DNA of 64,000 nt, taken from contig NC_065543.1 of NCBI RefSeq assembly GCF_932294415.1, positions 759,476 through 823,475 on the forward strand. The letters run 5' to 3'. The notes beneath the pieces are model-generated. The model worked only from the letters and a program-made list of their open reading frames with translations, made no database searches and had not been told where the DNA came from. Below, one piece after another: positions 49,631 to 60,362 of the stretch. The first letter of the stretch is position 1; each line of letters opens with the position of its first letter. Source of the DNA: Quercus robur. Taxonomy: Eukaryota; Streptophyta; Magnoliopsida; Fagales; Fagaceae. Position numbers and translations under genes: made by a program.

Positions 49631-52076
49631 ATGGCACTACAGCATGCCATAAGGCTACCATTGTCATATTCATTCTCACCTCTTAAAGAGAACATGTTCA
49701 GACTTCCCAATTCACTGGCTGGTATGAGTCCTGAAACTGAAGAAAAACGATCCAACAGTTACTTGTCTTCCTCAAGAGTGGAGCTTTTTAGTCCCTCATC
49801 GAACTTTCTGAAGTCTCCTTTGCCGGTGTGTTTTCAAGTCATGTTTAAAATCTAAACTTTATTGTACGTTTGAAATTTTGTTAACATATTTTTACATGGA
49901 ATCAATTGTTGTCCAAACACAGAGTGGCAGGATCAGAACGAGTAGATTACGAGCATCTAAAAGTGTAGGAAAACTCAAGTCTAATGACGGAAAGAGAGAG
50001 CGAGGGGAGGCATCTAGTGACAGTGATGAAGAGGATGAACCTCCTTCAGGGAAGGTGGATGATCCTCATCTTATGGATGCTGAAGAGAGACGTGAATGGA
50101 GGAGGAAGATTAGAGAAGTGATTGATAGGACACCAGATGTTGAGGAGGAGGTTGACCCTGTAGAAAAGAGGAAGAAGATGCAGAAGCTTATGGCTGAGTA
50201 CCCACTTGTCGTGGATGAGGATGATCCTGAGTGGCCTGAAGATTCTGATGGGTGGGGATTCAGCTTGGGTCAGTTCTTTGACAAGATTACTATCAAGAAC
50301 AACAAGAAAGATGATGATGATAATTATGATAGTGACAATGAAATAGTCTGGAAAGATGATAATTATATACGTCCTATCAAAGACATACGATCTGTAGAAT
50401 GGGAAGAGACTGTGTTCAAGGACATCAGTCCTCTAATCATTCTTGTGCATCATCGCTATAAAAGGTCAGTAATTTTATTTTTCTGTTATGTTTCTTTTCC
50501 TATATTACCTTACCAACTTTAAATTATTATGTTTTTCAACTTCCTGTTGAGGATACGCAGGATTGATTTGAGTAAAAGTTTCAGTGTTTTATTTATCAAG
50601 TGTAAAGTATCTTTCTTAACTTGGTTTTTGAAGGGTATATTTTACCCACAGGAATAGTCATATTATTCATTTCACACCATTGACTTTTGAGATTTCACAG
50701 CCAAAATGATGTCTTTAGAATCTTGTCAAATTTTTGAAAAAAAAAAAAGGATGTAGATGAAATTGATGCCTTATAGTTTCTTATGCTGTAAAATCATTTG
50801 GCATGAAATAATACTATCTAATACCCCTACTAGAGCCATGTTTGAAGGTTTCTCATGGATTTTTACTTCCAGTGTTATATCTTCCCAATATTTCACCCTC
50901 CATGTATTTTTCACAGAAACCTCCCTTCATTCCCCTGTCACTTGAAATCTCTGGGTCTACTTTTTAACTTTTTATCGATTTGTCAACAACTTTCTAGTAT
51001 TGGATGTACCTTTAAAGAATTGAATTTGTTTTTCCTTGTAAGTTTCCTTTTGTGAGTGTTCATGCTTTGACATTTTCTATGTGGAGCATAAGGTTAGTGG
51101 TGGAGTATTAAATGCTTTAATTTTTGTGATGTCTATCAACATTTGCTGTTAAGCTGGTATACCAAATGCTGAACTTGTATCAGATCAATTGATCGTCGGG
51201 TGTTTGAATAGATCAATCTTTTCAAATTAGTCTTTTATATTTCTTCGTTGCTTAGTATTTTTTTCAATGGCAGATTGATTGCTTAAGTTTCTATGATCAA
51301 TTTCAGTGATCATTATAATTGGATTTAAAAGAAGAACTGAGTGAGTTAGTTATCAAAAAAGAAAAAGAGGAAAGAAGAAGAGTTAAGTGAGCTGTCATTG
51401 TTCTTGAGATAAATATCAAAGATTTTGGAGGACTATTGGAACATTTTGATTAATTACTGTGGGTGATGTGTCTGAAGCTGTCATACTCTTTTAAAATAAT
51501 ATCTGAAACTGTATTTTAATACCAGCATTTGTGTTACTTTTGCAAGCTATAATGCTACTTTTATTTTTCTCAGACCAAAGGAAAATGAAAAAATACGGGA
51601 CGAATTGGATAAAGCCGTCCAGATCATATGGAATTGTGGACTACCGTCACCAAGAGTGAGTAAAGCCAATAAATTGCTTCAGTCAACATCCATTCCTATA
51701 ATCAAGATAATTGTTTCTAATATTTGTAATTGTTATATCAATAGTGTGTTGCGCTTGATGCTGTTGTTGAGGATGGCTTGGTCTCTGCATTACAAGTGTC
51801 TGTTTTCCCTGAGATTATCTTCACAAAGGCAGGGAAGATTTTATACCGTGAGAGAGGTGATTTCTAAAATTGAATGATAACCTTCAATTTCTTGCATCCC
51901 TGATATATGATTCTAATTCTTTATATGCTTGTTCTTCAGAAATTCGAACTGCAGATGAATTTTCAAAAATAATGGCATTCTTTTATTATGGGGCAGCCAA
52001 GCCACCCTGTTTAAATGGCCTTGGAGATAGCCAAGCAGCAGTCCCATCTGCTCCCATCAATGGTCAAGTGTGCTGA
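49631..52076 (+). CDS. MRL7: Plastid thioredoxin-like-fold protein of the MRL7/SVR4 family
   Basis: The family is required for chloroplast biogenesis and for activity of the plastid-encoded RNA polymerase, with dual plastid/nuclear roles reported. Coding exons: 49631-49825, 49923-50464, 51574-51655, 51745-51856, 51940-52076 (TGA); 1,068 nt, 355 aa. The start at 49631 is chosen because an acceptor (AATTAG) precedes it and the in-frame ATG at 49601 falls in the presumed leader intron. Residues 1-70 are Ser/Leu/Arg-rich, like a transit peptide. Next come a basic stretch, a Ser/Asp/Glu cluster (about 95-108), a charged helical part with the conserved PEDSDGWGFSLGQFFDKIT block, an Asp-rich loop, then the thioredoxin-like half (IVWKDDNYIRPIKD, LVHHRYKRPKEN, IWNCGLPSPRC, VFPEIIFTKAGKILYRE, IMAFFYYGAAKP). 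A canonical CGPC pair is absent. The family match is from memory; the paralogue (MRL7 or MRL7-like) is less certain. Confidence 0.8.
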
Positions 52077-52582
52077 TAGCTTTGCTGAAGAAATATTTTT
52101 GATGGGGTTGTTCCACTTACACATTTCTTGATGTACCTTTGTATGAAGAATTGAAAATGAGATGTATAGTTTACATTTACTGGTATGCAGGTAGTTGATA
52201 CGATGAATAACGTGTTATTTGTTTATAAAAACTTATAAAGAAGAAATATTGTATCATACTTTTATTGAATTGCTAGTTTGCTACATCTTGTGCTTGGTAA
52301 GAACCAAGGTAATGTCTGATTTCTCATTTCAGCGTATTGACAAGAATGAGTATATAGAAATAATTTTGTGTTTTCCGATAGAAGCTGGATGGTTGATTGT
52401 AGTTAAAATGTGCGAAAATTGAAGCCATTCATGAAATTTCAAGGGTCTGATACTTTATTTTCAGGCATGAATGCTAAGGTACATCGCAATGATAAAAATT
52501 ATATCAATTTTCTTCTATCATTATAACATTTTATGATATGTATTGTGATTGAAATTGGTACTGACTTTCGATAACCAAGAAA
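52077..52582. other. Intergenic between two convergent genes
   Basis: About 500 bp between the MRL7-family stop and the stop of the minus-strand secreted-protein gene; it must hold both 3' UTRs. Nothing else is recognised. Confidence 0.6.
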
Positions 52583-54219
52583 TTACTCGTTGTGAAGTCC
52601 ACAACAACAAAAGGCTTTGTGATAATGGAAGCGGAATGCAAAGAGCTGATAGGGGTTTGAGCCATCCATCTTGCACTCAGCTACACCCACAGTTCGTTTA
52701 CTTGTCTTGCCTCCAAACACAGTTAGACATTGTCCTGTACTACGTGAGAGCCAGAATCGGAATTCACGGTGGTTGAACTTGGTTGGTGGGTTGATGGATT
52801 TCCAGTCGGCCTCAGCCAAGCTCTCCAATGAGCTCAATGAGCGAAGGCTCACTTTGCCTTGCCTGTCCACTGTGAGATAGCTTTGACGCCCAGAGCATTT
52901 ATCCATATAATTGCCAAACCTGTCATAGATAAAGGACACAGTCTATGTTTTGTTAATATTGTCTTGTCCATGTAATGAGATACGGTCAATTTTGGACCAT
53001 AAATCACATTCATTGTCATGACAAGTCTGTTTATAAGATATTTGTAGTAAAATTGATAACTTCAACATTTGCCAATCTATAATGTTGTGCAACTCTGGAA
53101 AATCTCAACCTTTTGATACAGGCTCATGATGATTAGTCTTTTTTAATTAGTCTAAAAGGTAGATTTTCACTATTTTTCTCAAAATGTTCAGGAGAATGAA
53201 TGAGAACTATTATAACAGAGTCAGCTTCTAAGCCAATGAGCCAATGACAACATGTATATTTTTTAACGGTAAATAGTAGGGTAGGGGGAGTTGGGGTTTA
53301 AACAGCAAACATCAAGCACCACAGATAGTGCCAATGACTAGTTGATCTAATTGTACTGTCCCTCTTGCTAGTGTAAGGAGGAGTCTTTGAAGGCATTGCT
53401 GTTTAGATGTTAGAATAATCAATAAAGACGACTTGGCGCAAATGGGCTATCCTGGACTTAGAACTGGAGACCTTGCTTGCGGAGTGAAGCACAGTGCATA
53501 CGGTCCAACCACTTGGAAGAGAGAAAAGGGGAAAGGGGCAACCAGCATAGGGAGCTAGCTTGCCTCCTTTGGCAACGGGTGACGAAGGGTCCAAATTAAA
53601 GGACACGCAGCTGGGGCAAGCCACAAAATCCAATAGTTCCATTTTTCTTCTTGCTCATTGATTGAAAATCAAGACTAATCAGGCTTTAATGTAAAATAAT
53701 CAACATGGGAGATGTAGCCCTTTGGACCTTGGACACTAAGGCACTGTCAGAATGACATGTCATTTCATTCTATCTTCAATTTATCTTTTTTCTAATTTGT
53801 CTTTTAAAAATTTTTTAATCATTTTCCTTTTCATGTTCTCCTATAAGTATTAAGTATAACCTATATTAATACAATACAAAAGATTATAACTACCTATGAT
53901 AGCCGGAAGCTGAACCAGAAGTAGATTGCCAACCATAATAAGCATTGTATGTTGTTGACTCGCCACCTTTAATATTTGGAACTGAGTAAACACCTCTATC
54001 ATTCAAATCCACATAATCAGATTGCAAAGCACCGGCAATAAGAGTGTCATCAAATGCTGTCATGTGAGGGTAAGCTTCACTTGGAGGGCATTCACTTGTG
54101 TCACATTTCGAGCACTGGCTGCATAGCCTAGCACTCTTCAAATCTCCAGCACCATTAACAAAGGCATGAGGCATCACCTGCAGCACAACTAAGCACAAGA
54201 AGAGGTAGTTTTTAGCCAT
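52583..54219 (-). CDS. Secreted Cys-rich protein with beta-trefoil-like C-terminus, function unknown
   Basis: Two exons on the minus strand: 54219-53894 and 52919-52583, joined by a GT-AG intron of 974 bp that splits an Arg codon; 663 nt, 220 aa. Residues 1-25 form a hydrophobic signal peptide (YLFLCLVVLQVMPHAF). Then follows a CSQCSKCDTSEC cluster, a segment HMTAFDDTLIAGALQSDYVD, and a Gly/Ser/Tyr-rich linker. Exon 2 has a CSGRQSYLTV ... STGQCLTVFGG ... VGVAECKMDGSNPYQLFAF pattern that resembles one to two ricin-B-like beta-trefoil repeats, although the W of the usual QxW motif is replaced. It ends HKAFCCCG. I recognise this as a plant-specific secreted family but cannot give a proven role; sugar binding is only a guess. 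It is transcribed toward the MRL7-family gene. Confidence 0.72.
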
Positions 54220-55665
54220 GTTTGAACCTTTTCTTGCCTAGTAGTTTTTCCAAAGTATGATTCTTAGTTGAGATTCACATGTTTATATGTTGTCACTTTT
54301 TCTTGGTTTTATCCACTATACTTTTTTCTTTCCAGGTGAATGAAATTATTTGTTAATCTTGTATGCTTGGCATCTTTGTTTTGATTGGATATTTTAGTTT
54401 GTACCATTAGATGATAACAACCGTGAAGCCTCAACTATTTTTGGTCTTATTAGAAAAGGCATAAATATTCTCATGTTTTTCATTCTTCTATCTTATTTTA
54501 TTTAGTGATTCTGTAGCTTTGATTAAAACCTCAAGGCTGTGACCCTAAGAATTTGCCGAATAGTACCAAAACTTAGCATAATAAATTAACCTTAACAAGT
54601 GCAAACAAGATATTAGGCAACTGTGTGTCAATTGTTTTCCTTCATTTGGCAGCATTAGATTTTGTACTAGTCAAACGTACCTAGGTTCAAAATTTGTAAC
54701 GAAGCTAGTGTGAACATGTGGTATCTAAAGTGGGTAAAGCTGTAAAAGTAGTTAAGGACAATATGCTCATCAAAACATATTTGACAAATGCTCAAGTTGT
54801 TCACTGTGATTGGTGGACGTACACAACTTTTTACATGAACCAACAATCACTTTCCCTTTTTTTTTTTTTTTATCCTGAATACCAACAATCACTTTTTTTT
54901 TTTTTTTTTACCACTCACAGTTTACCATTGGAAAGAAAATATGCATTTGTAAAAAGATATTGTGAAAAAAATGATATAGCGTTATTGAAAGAAAGTACGT
55001 ATATGTTTAGATAAGATATTATTATTCTCATCCATGTTACTTGCTTCTATTAATTGGTGGGAAAAAAACATGTCGTGCCATTAGAAAGAAAGGAATTGCA
55101 AATTCTTAAAATCAATATAACTAAAAGATAAACCTACTGTTCAAGTGAATCGATAAATATTTAATTATTTTCACTAAATTAAGTGTACAATCATTATTTT
55201 ATATTTTTAATTTTGTGTTATTAAATTTACATGTGTAGAATGTCATATTCCAAACAAATTATTTCTAATAGATATAGATCTTAGAAAAATAACCAAAATT
55301 TATATAAATTATTAATGCACCCCGAATAATAACTAATACGTGAAATAAAAATATATTTACCCTATCATATGTCATCAAAATGAGTTAGGAAATAAAAATT
55401 GTTAATATTAATATAATTAAAAATATGCATATATTATTACTTTAGTGAATACATTAATGTTTAATTATTATGACTAGATTAAGAGAAATAATTATATTAT
55501 TGATTGCATGTGTTATTAAATTTGTTTCAATTATTGTTAAAACAACTACACATGAACTACTGCGCACCCTTGATGCGATAGTCAATCCACAAATATAAAT
55601 ATTTGTAAGGTGTGGAGAGTAAGGGCCGATGTTCAAAACTTTAAGTGAGAGTTTCATACACCTAT
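54220..55665. other. Intergenic AT-rich stretch
   Basis: Upstream of the minus-strand secreted-protein gene and before the Gypsy LTR. It contains T-runs near 54860 and 54893, and otherwise unique AT-rich DNA. The region near 54240-54330 is the likely promoter of the secreted-protein gene. No gene was seen. Confidence 0.6.
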
Positions 55666-56350
55666 TGTGGGGCCCAACAATATATGGGCCAGGCCCATTT
55701 GTTCATGGAAGCTTTAAGGCCCAGTCCGAAGAAGATGGTAGTCCAAGCTCATTAGCGTAAAGCACACATGGGCCCAGAGAGGCAGCCGAGGACGGTGCAG
55801 CCCTCGGCTTGGTCCAAAGCTCCACCAAGAAAAAGGGGCAAAAGTGGCATAGGGACAATCTTAAAAGAAAATCTGAAATATCTAGGACAAGCTGCCCTTA
55901 CTGCCTTTCCCAGACTAAACTTTGCACCTAACAGAGCTATGCTTTTTAGCTTTATCAGCTACTCCCAACGACTTAGGTCTGGGACAGATGGGACAAGTAT
56001 CAGTCTTGGAAATGTCAACCCTACACGTGGACGAAGGAAATTGAATGCATGCTAGTATAAAAGAAAAAATATGTAACCTAGAGAAGGGGCTCCAGTCCCA
56101 CTGGGAAAAGAGGAGAGGTTCCAGAGGTGAATACACCTGAACCATGTATGAGCTCCTGTCGAACAGGGGTCTATGAGGATGCCTTTATGACCGGCGGCAC
56201 AGTGTTGCTATTCCAACATAAGTCCCCATTAGGGGCTACGTCTCACAGTGTCGATGGCATGAGCAAGTCTAGGGGCTTCAAATATCAGACTAGCTTCCCC
56301 CACCTTATTCGAGGAGCTAAACCTTTGGAAGATAAATAAATAAAGAAGGA

Positions 56351-58270
56351 TACAAGTTTTGGACAGAACCAAGGCCTTGTATGGTCCTCGGACCCAAGCC
56401 TCTGGGGAAACCAACTACTTAAAAAGACAATACAAGTTTTGGACAGAACCAAGGCCTTGTATGGTCCTCGGACCCAAGCCTCTGGGGAAACCAACTACTT
56501 AAAAAGACGATACAAGTTTTGGACAGAACCAAGACCTTGTATGGTCCTCGGACCCAAGCCTCTGGGGAAACCAACTACTTAAAAAGACGATACAAGTTTT
56601 GGACAGAACCAAGGCCTTGTATGGTCCTCGGACCCAAGCCTCTGGGGAAACCAACTACTTAAAACGACGATACAAGTTTTGGACAGAACCAAGGCCTTGT
56701 ATGGTCCTCGGACCCAAGCCTCTGGGGAAACCAACTACTTAAAAAGACGATACAAGTTTTGGACAGAACCAAGGCCTTGTATGGTCCTCGGACCCAAGCC
56801 TCTGGGGAAACCAACTACTTAAAAAGACAATACAAGTTTTGGACAGAACCAAGGCCTTGTATGGTCCTCGGACCCAAGCCTCTGGGGAAACCAACTACTT
56901 AAAAAGACGATACAAGTTTTGGACAGAACCAAGGCCTTGTATGGTCCTCAGACCCAAGCCTCTGGGGAAACCAACTACTTAAAAAGACGATACAAGTTTT
57001 GGACAGAACCAAGGCCTTGTATGGTCCTCGGACCCAAGCCTCTGGGGAAACCAACTACTTAAAAAGACGATACAAGTTTTGGACAGAACCAAGGCCTTGT
57101 ATGGTCCTCAGACCCAAGCCTCTGGGGAAACCAACTACTTAAAAAGACGATACAAGTTTTGGACAGAACCAAGGCCTTGTATGGTCCTCGGACCCAAGCC
57201 TCTGGGGAAACCAACTACTTAAAAAGACGATACAAGTTTTGGACAGAACCAAGGCCTTGTATGGTCCTCGGACCCAAGCCTCTGGGGAAACCAACTACTT
57301 AAAAAGACGATACAAGTTTTGGACAGAACCAAGGCCTTGTATGGTCCTCGGACCCAAGCCTCTGGGGAAACCAACTACTTAAAAAGACAATACAAGTTTT
57401 GGACAGAACCAAGGCCTTGTATGGTCCTCGGACCCAAGCCTCTGGGGAAACCAACTACTTAAAAAGACGATACAAGTTTTGGATAGAACCAAGGCCTTGT
57501 ATGGTCCTCGAACCCAAGCCTCTGGGGAAACCAACTACTTAAAAAGACGATACAAGTTTTGGACAGAACCAAGGCCTTGTATGGTCCTCGGACCCAAGCC
57601 TCTGGGGAAACCAACTACTTAAAAAGACGATACAAGTTTTGGACAGAACCAAGGCCTTGTATGGTCCTCGGACCCAAGCCTCTGGGGAAACCAACTACTT
57701 AAAAAGGGAATACCAGTTTTGGACAGAACCAAGGCCTTGTATGGTCCTCGGACCCAAGCCTCTGGGGAAACCAACTACTTAAAAAGACGATACAAGTTTT
57801 GGACAGAACCAAGGCCTTGTATGGTCCTCGGACCCAAGCCTCTGGGGAAACCAACTACTTAAAAAGACGATACAAGTTTTGGACAGAACCAAGGCCTTGT
57901 ATGGTCCTCGGACCCAAGCCTCTGGGGAAACCAACTACTTAAAAAGGGAATACAAGTTTTGGACAGAACCAAGGCCTTGTATGGTCCTCGGACCCAAGCC
58001 TCTGGGGAAACCAACTACTTAAAAAGACGATACAAGTTTTGGACAGAACCAAGGCCTTGTATGGTCCTCGGACCCAAGCCTCTGGGGAAACCAACTACTT
58101 AAAAAGACGATACAAGTTTTGGACAGAACCAAGGCCTTGTATGGTCCTCGGACCCAAGCCTCTGGGGAAACCAACTACTTAAAAAGACAATACAAGCTTT
58201 GGACAGAACCAAGGCCTTGTATGGTCCTCGGACCCAAGCCACTGGGGAAACCAACTGCTTAAAAGGAAAA
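56351..58270 (+). repeat. Minisatellite, 24 tandem copies of an 80-bp unit
   Basis: The unit runs from TACAAGTTTTGGACAGAACC through AAGGCCTTGTATGGTCCTCG to the next AAAAAGACGA. The period is exactly 80 bp over 24 copies ((58191-56351)/80 = 23), with only scattered changes; the last copy is the most altered. Shared variants recur at multiples of 80: AAAAAGGGAA at 57701 and 57941 (three units apart), and TCCTCA in place of TCCTCG in the units starting 56911 and 57071 (two units apart). The 80-bp period does not keep a reading frame. Confidence 0.96.
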
Positions 58271-58938
58271 ACTGTGTTACGTGGATTCTCTAGTTTGCCC
58301 TCGGACCCGCAACACTAAAGGGACCAGCATGGAATGGAGTAACGTGTTTCCAAAAGCATAACCGAAGTCATGCAATGCTCGGTCACTCCCTCGGATGAAC
58401 TATTTAGAATTTGTCGTCCTCATACAATATTCTCGTGTTTACTACGGAACATTCAACCGTTATCTCGGTTAGTTTCCTAAGTTTAACTTACTATGAGTTA
58501 TTATTATTCTACCTGATAGTGTCGATAGATTAGAATTAGTTGGGTTGTGTTTCAAGAGTTCTTGCTTTAAATACTGCCGAGGAGAAACACACATATGGAG
58601 CACACCAACTCACAAAGTAGTTTTATCAAAGGAACAGCATTCAAAACAAGTAAAGAAATCACCATTTTTTACTAAAGCAAAGAGATAGTACAGTGTACAA
58701 TGAAAAACTAGAATCGGTTTGTGTCAAAACTCACTACACAATCAAAAAGAAAGGAAAATACAAGAGAATAAAGTAAAAGCCGGGGAAGTAGATCAGAGGA
58801 GAGGTTGGCTACAGCTCCAAGACCTTGTTCTTCCTCAATGTTTTCACTTGCCCACAACTCAAACAGCAAAAGAGACCCAACTTGAGCCTGACACCGCTGA
58901 AGGAAAGGTGCAGGGAGTTGGAAGTTGAAGGGCTTTCT

Positions 58939-59196
58939 CTAAATATTCGCCCGCCACAAGGCAGAGGCGCTGATGGCGGAGAATCTTTCTTCTGACACAC
59001 CAAAGTTCTGGCATGAACAGAACCTGCTTCGGATTTTGACTAAAAGAGGGAGAGACATTCTTTCCCCTCGATTGAAATGGAGCACTCTCTTGAACTTATG
59101 CTTCCTGTGCCCATACTTCACCATTTTTAGTCTCATAAGGGCACGGCGCTTCCGTGGCTGAGAGATTTCCTTCTTCCCTACCCTCGCCTCAAACAT
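58939..59196 (-). CDS. Small antisense ORF in the Gypsy LTR, unknown
   Basis: An 85-aa ORF on the minus strand, starting MFEARVGKKEISQPRKRR and strongly basic in its first half (many K/R/H), with a Cys pair (CSCQ) and an SAISASALWRANI end. About 100 bases upstream on the same strand is a TATA-like TTTAAATAAATAAG (59290-59303). No family is recognised. It may be chance coding in an LTR, a captured host fragment, or a real regulatory peptide; I cannot tell which. Confidence 0.25.
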   Translation of the reverse strand: MFEARVGKKEISQPRKRRALMRLKMVKYGHRKHKFKRVLHFNRGERMSLPLLVKIRSRFCSCQNFGVSEERFSAISASALWRANI

Positions 59197-59640
59197 ATTG
59201 TGCTAAGGGAGGACAGCACTGAGTATAGGAGCTGCGATTTGGTAGAAAACTAAAGAATAGGTGCGAAGATGAAGTAATTTACTTTCTCCCTCTTATTTAT
59301 TTAAAGAGATAAAGGTGGTGGCATTTAATTCATGCAGCGTCCCAAGGGACGCTACAGACAAGATGGCTTAGGCTCAATCTCCAACGCCACCTGCAACCAG
59401 GAGGTTAAAGGAGTCTCTGGAAGGCGCACCTCGAACATTGGGATGCCAGAAAGTACCACGTAACCAAAAACTACGTAAATACCCTTTAAGTTGAGGGCCA
59501 GGTAAATTCGTGGGCCAGGCCTGTTCTGCATGGGGGCCCAAGGGCAATGGCCCACACCGAGGAATAATCGTTGCCGAGGACAACTTGCTGCTCGGCACCT
59601 CGTGAAATACCTGAGGAAAGGGAGGAATTGAACTCAAAAA

Positions 59641-59803
59641 GTCTTGGACAGAACCTAGGGCTTGCGTGGTCCTCGGACTCAAGCCTAGGGGAAAACCAAG
59701 CAATAAAAAAAAAAAAAAGAGGAAGAAGAAAAAACCTAAGTTTTGGACAGAACCTAGGGCTTGCATGGTCCTCGGATTCAGGCATATGGGGAAACCAAGT
59801 AAT
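59641..59803 (+). repeat. Two diverged copies of the minisatellite motif
   Basis: TTGGACAGAACCTAGGGCTT and GGTCCTCGGA... GGGGAAACCAAG occur at about 59644-59702 and 59740-59800. They are clearly related to the 80-bp unit but separated from the array by 1.4 kb and by an A-rich spacer. Confidence 0.85.
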
Positions 59804-60289
59804 GAGAACTGATGGGAATGACGACTCTACATCCCGCTGACGAAGATAATATTACTGACAGGAGAATCATCCATGACGAGGTAATCAGAAACAACGAAGG
59901 AAGCCATCATCACTGACGAAGGCAGAGAGTTATTCAATGCGATCAATCAATGATCCGAGCAGTTACCAAATCGACCAAGAAGACCGTTGGAGGGCCTCTT
60001 AAAAGTCTCATTACTGACCAGGTGCGTTACAAAAGAAAGCATTAACAGCCTCAACGGCTAGCCCTTAAGGCCTCAGGTATAAAACTTTCACACAACCAAC
60101 AGAAGAAGATACATGCAAAAATACTCTGAAACTATCTTTTATTCCTTTATTGTGTTTAATTGTGATCCTAACTTTGGCATCGGAGACTTTGTGGCAGGCG
60201 CCACACCGGTGTCCCTCGTCGAGCAAACCTTCACATTCCACGAGTGATTCCATCTGCTCACTCACTGACGGATTTGTGTTCCATCAGTT

Positions 60290-60305
60290 TGGCGCCGTCT
60301 GTGGG
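60290..60305 (+). promoter_or_regulatory. Gypsy primer-binding site
   Basis: TGGCGCCGTCTGTGGG lies four bases after the LTR end. This sequence is characteristic of Tat/Ogre-type Gypsy elements and is complementary to a tRNA 3' end, reported as arginine or a related tRNA. Confidence 0.85.
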
Positions 60306-60362
60306 AACGAGTTTTCAGATTTACATTCGAAAACGTAGTTTCCATCAATTCACCATATCCAG

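Larger units (their letters stand above)
55666..60286 (+). repeat. Putative 5' LTR of the Gypsy element (about 4.6 kb)
   Basis: The right end CCATCA is certain to within a base or two, because the primer-binding site follows. The left end TGTGGGGCCC is a best guess. The interval holds TATA-like sites at about 56054 (AGTATAAAAG) and 60077 (GGTATAAAAC), the 24-copy minisatellite, two diverged copies of its motif near 59641-59800, and a minus-strand small ORF. It might be a composite of more than one element. Confidence 0.5.

Noticed and set aside
53403-53642. 80-codon minus-strand ORF between the two exons of the secreted-protein gene
   Set aside because: The two outer exons join in frame without it and it shows no family resemblance; it lies in the intron and may be old repeat DNA.
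55768-56494. Several short ORFs at the start of the Gypsy LTR
   Set aside because: They overlap on both strands, are not conserved in any recognisable way, and lie in LTR sequence.
56351-58270. Regular 80-bp repeats resembling a CRISPR-like array
   Set aside because: There are no unique spacers; the whole 80 bp is repeated, the DNA is nuclear plant sequence, and it lies in a retrotransposon LTR.
58809-59003. Second minus-strand ORF overlapping the antisense small ORF
   Set aside because: Pro/Ser-rich frame in another phase with no TATA-proximal start; most likely a shadow.
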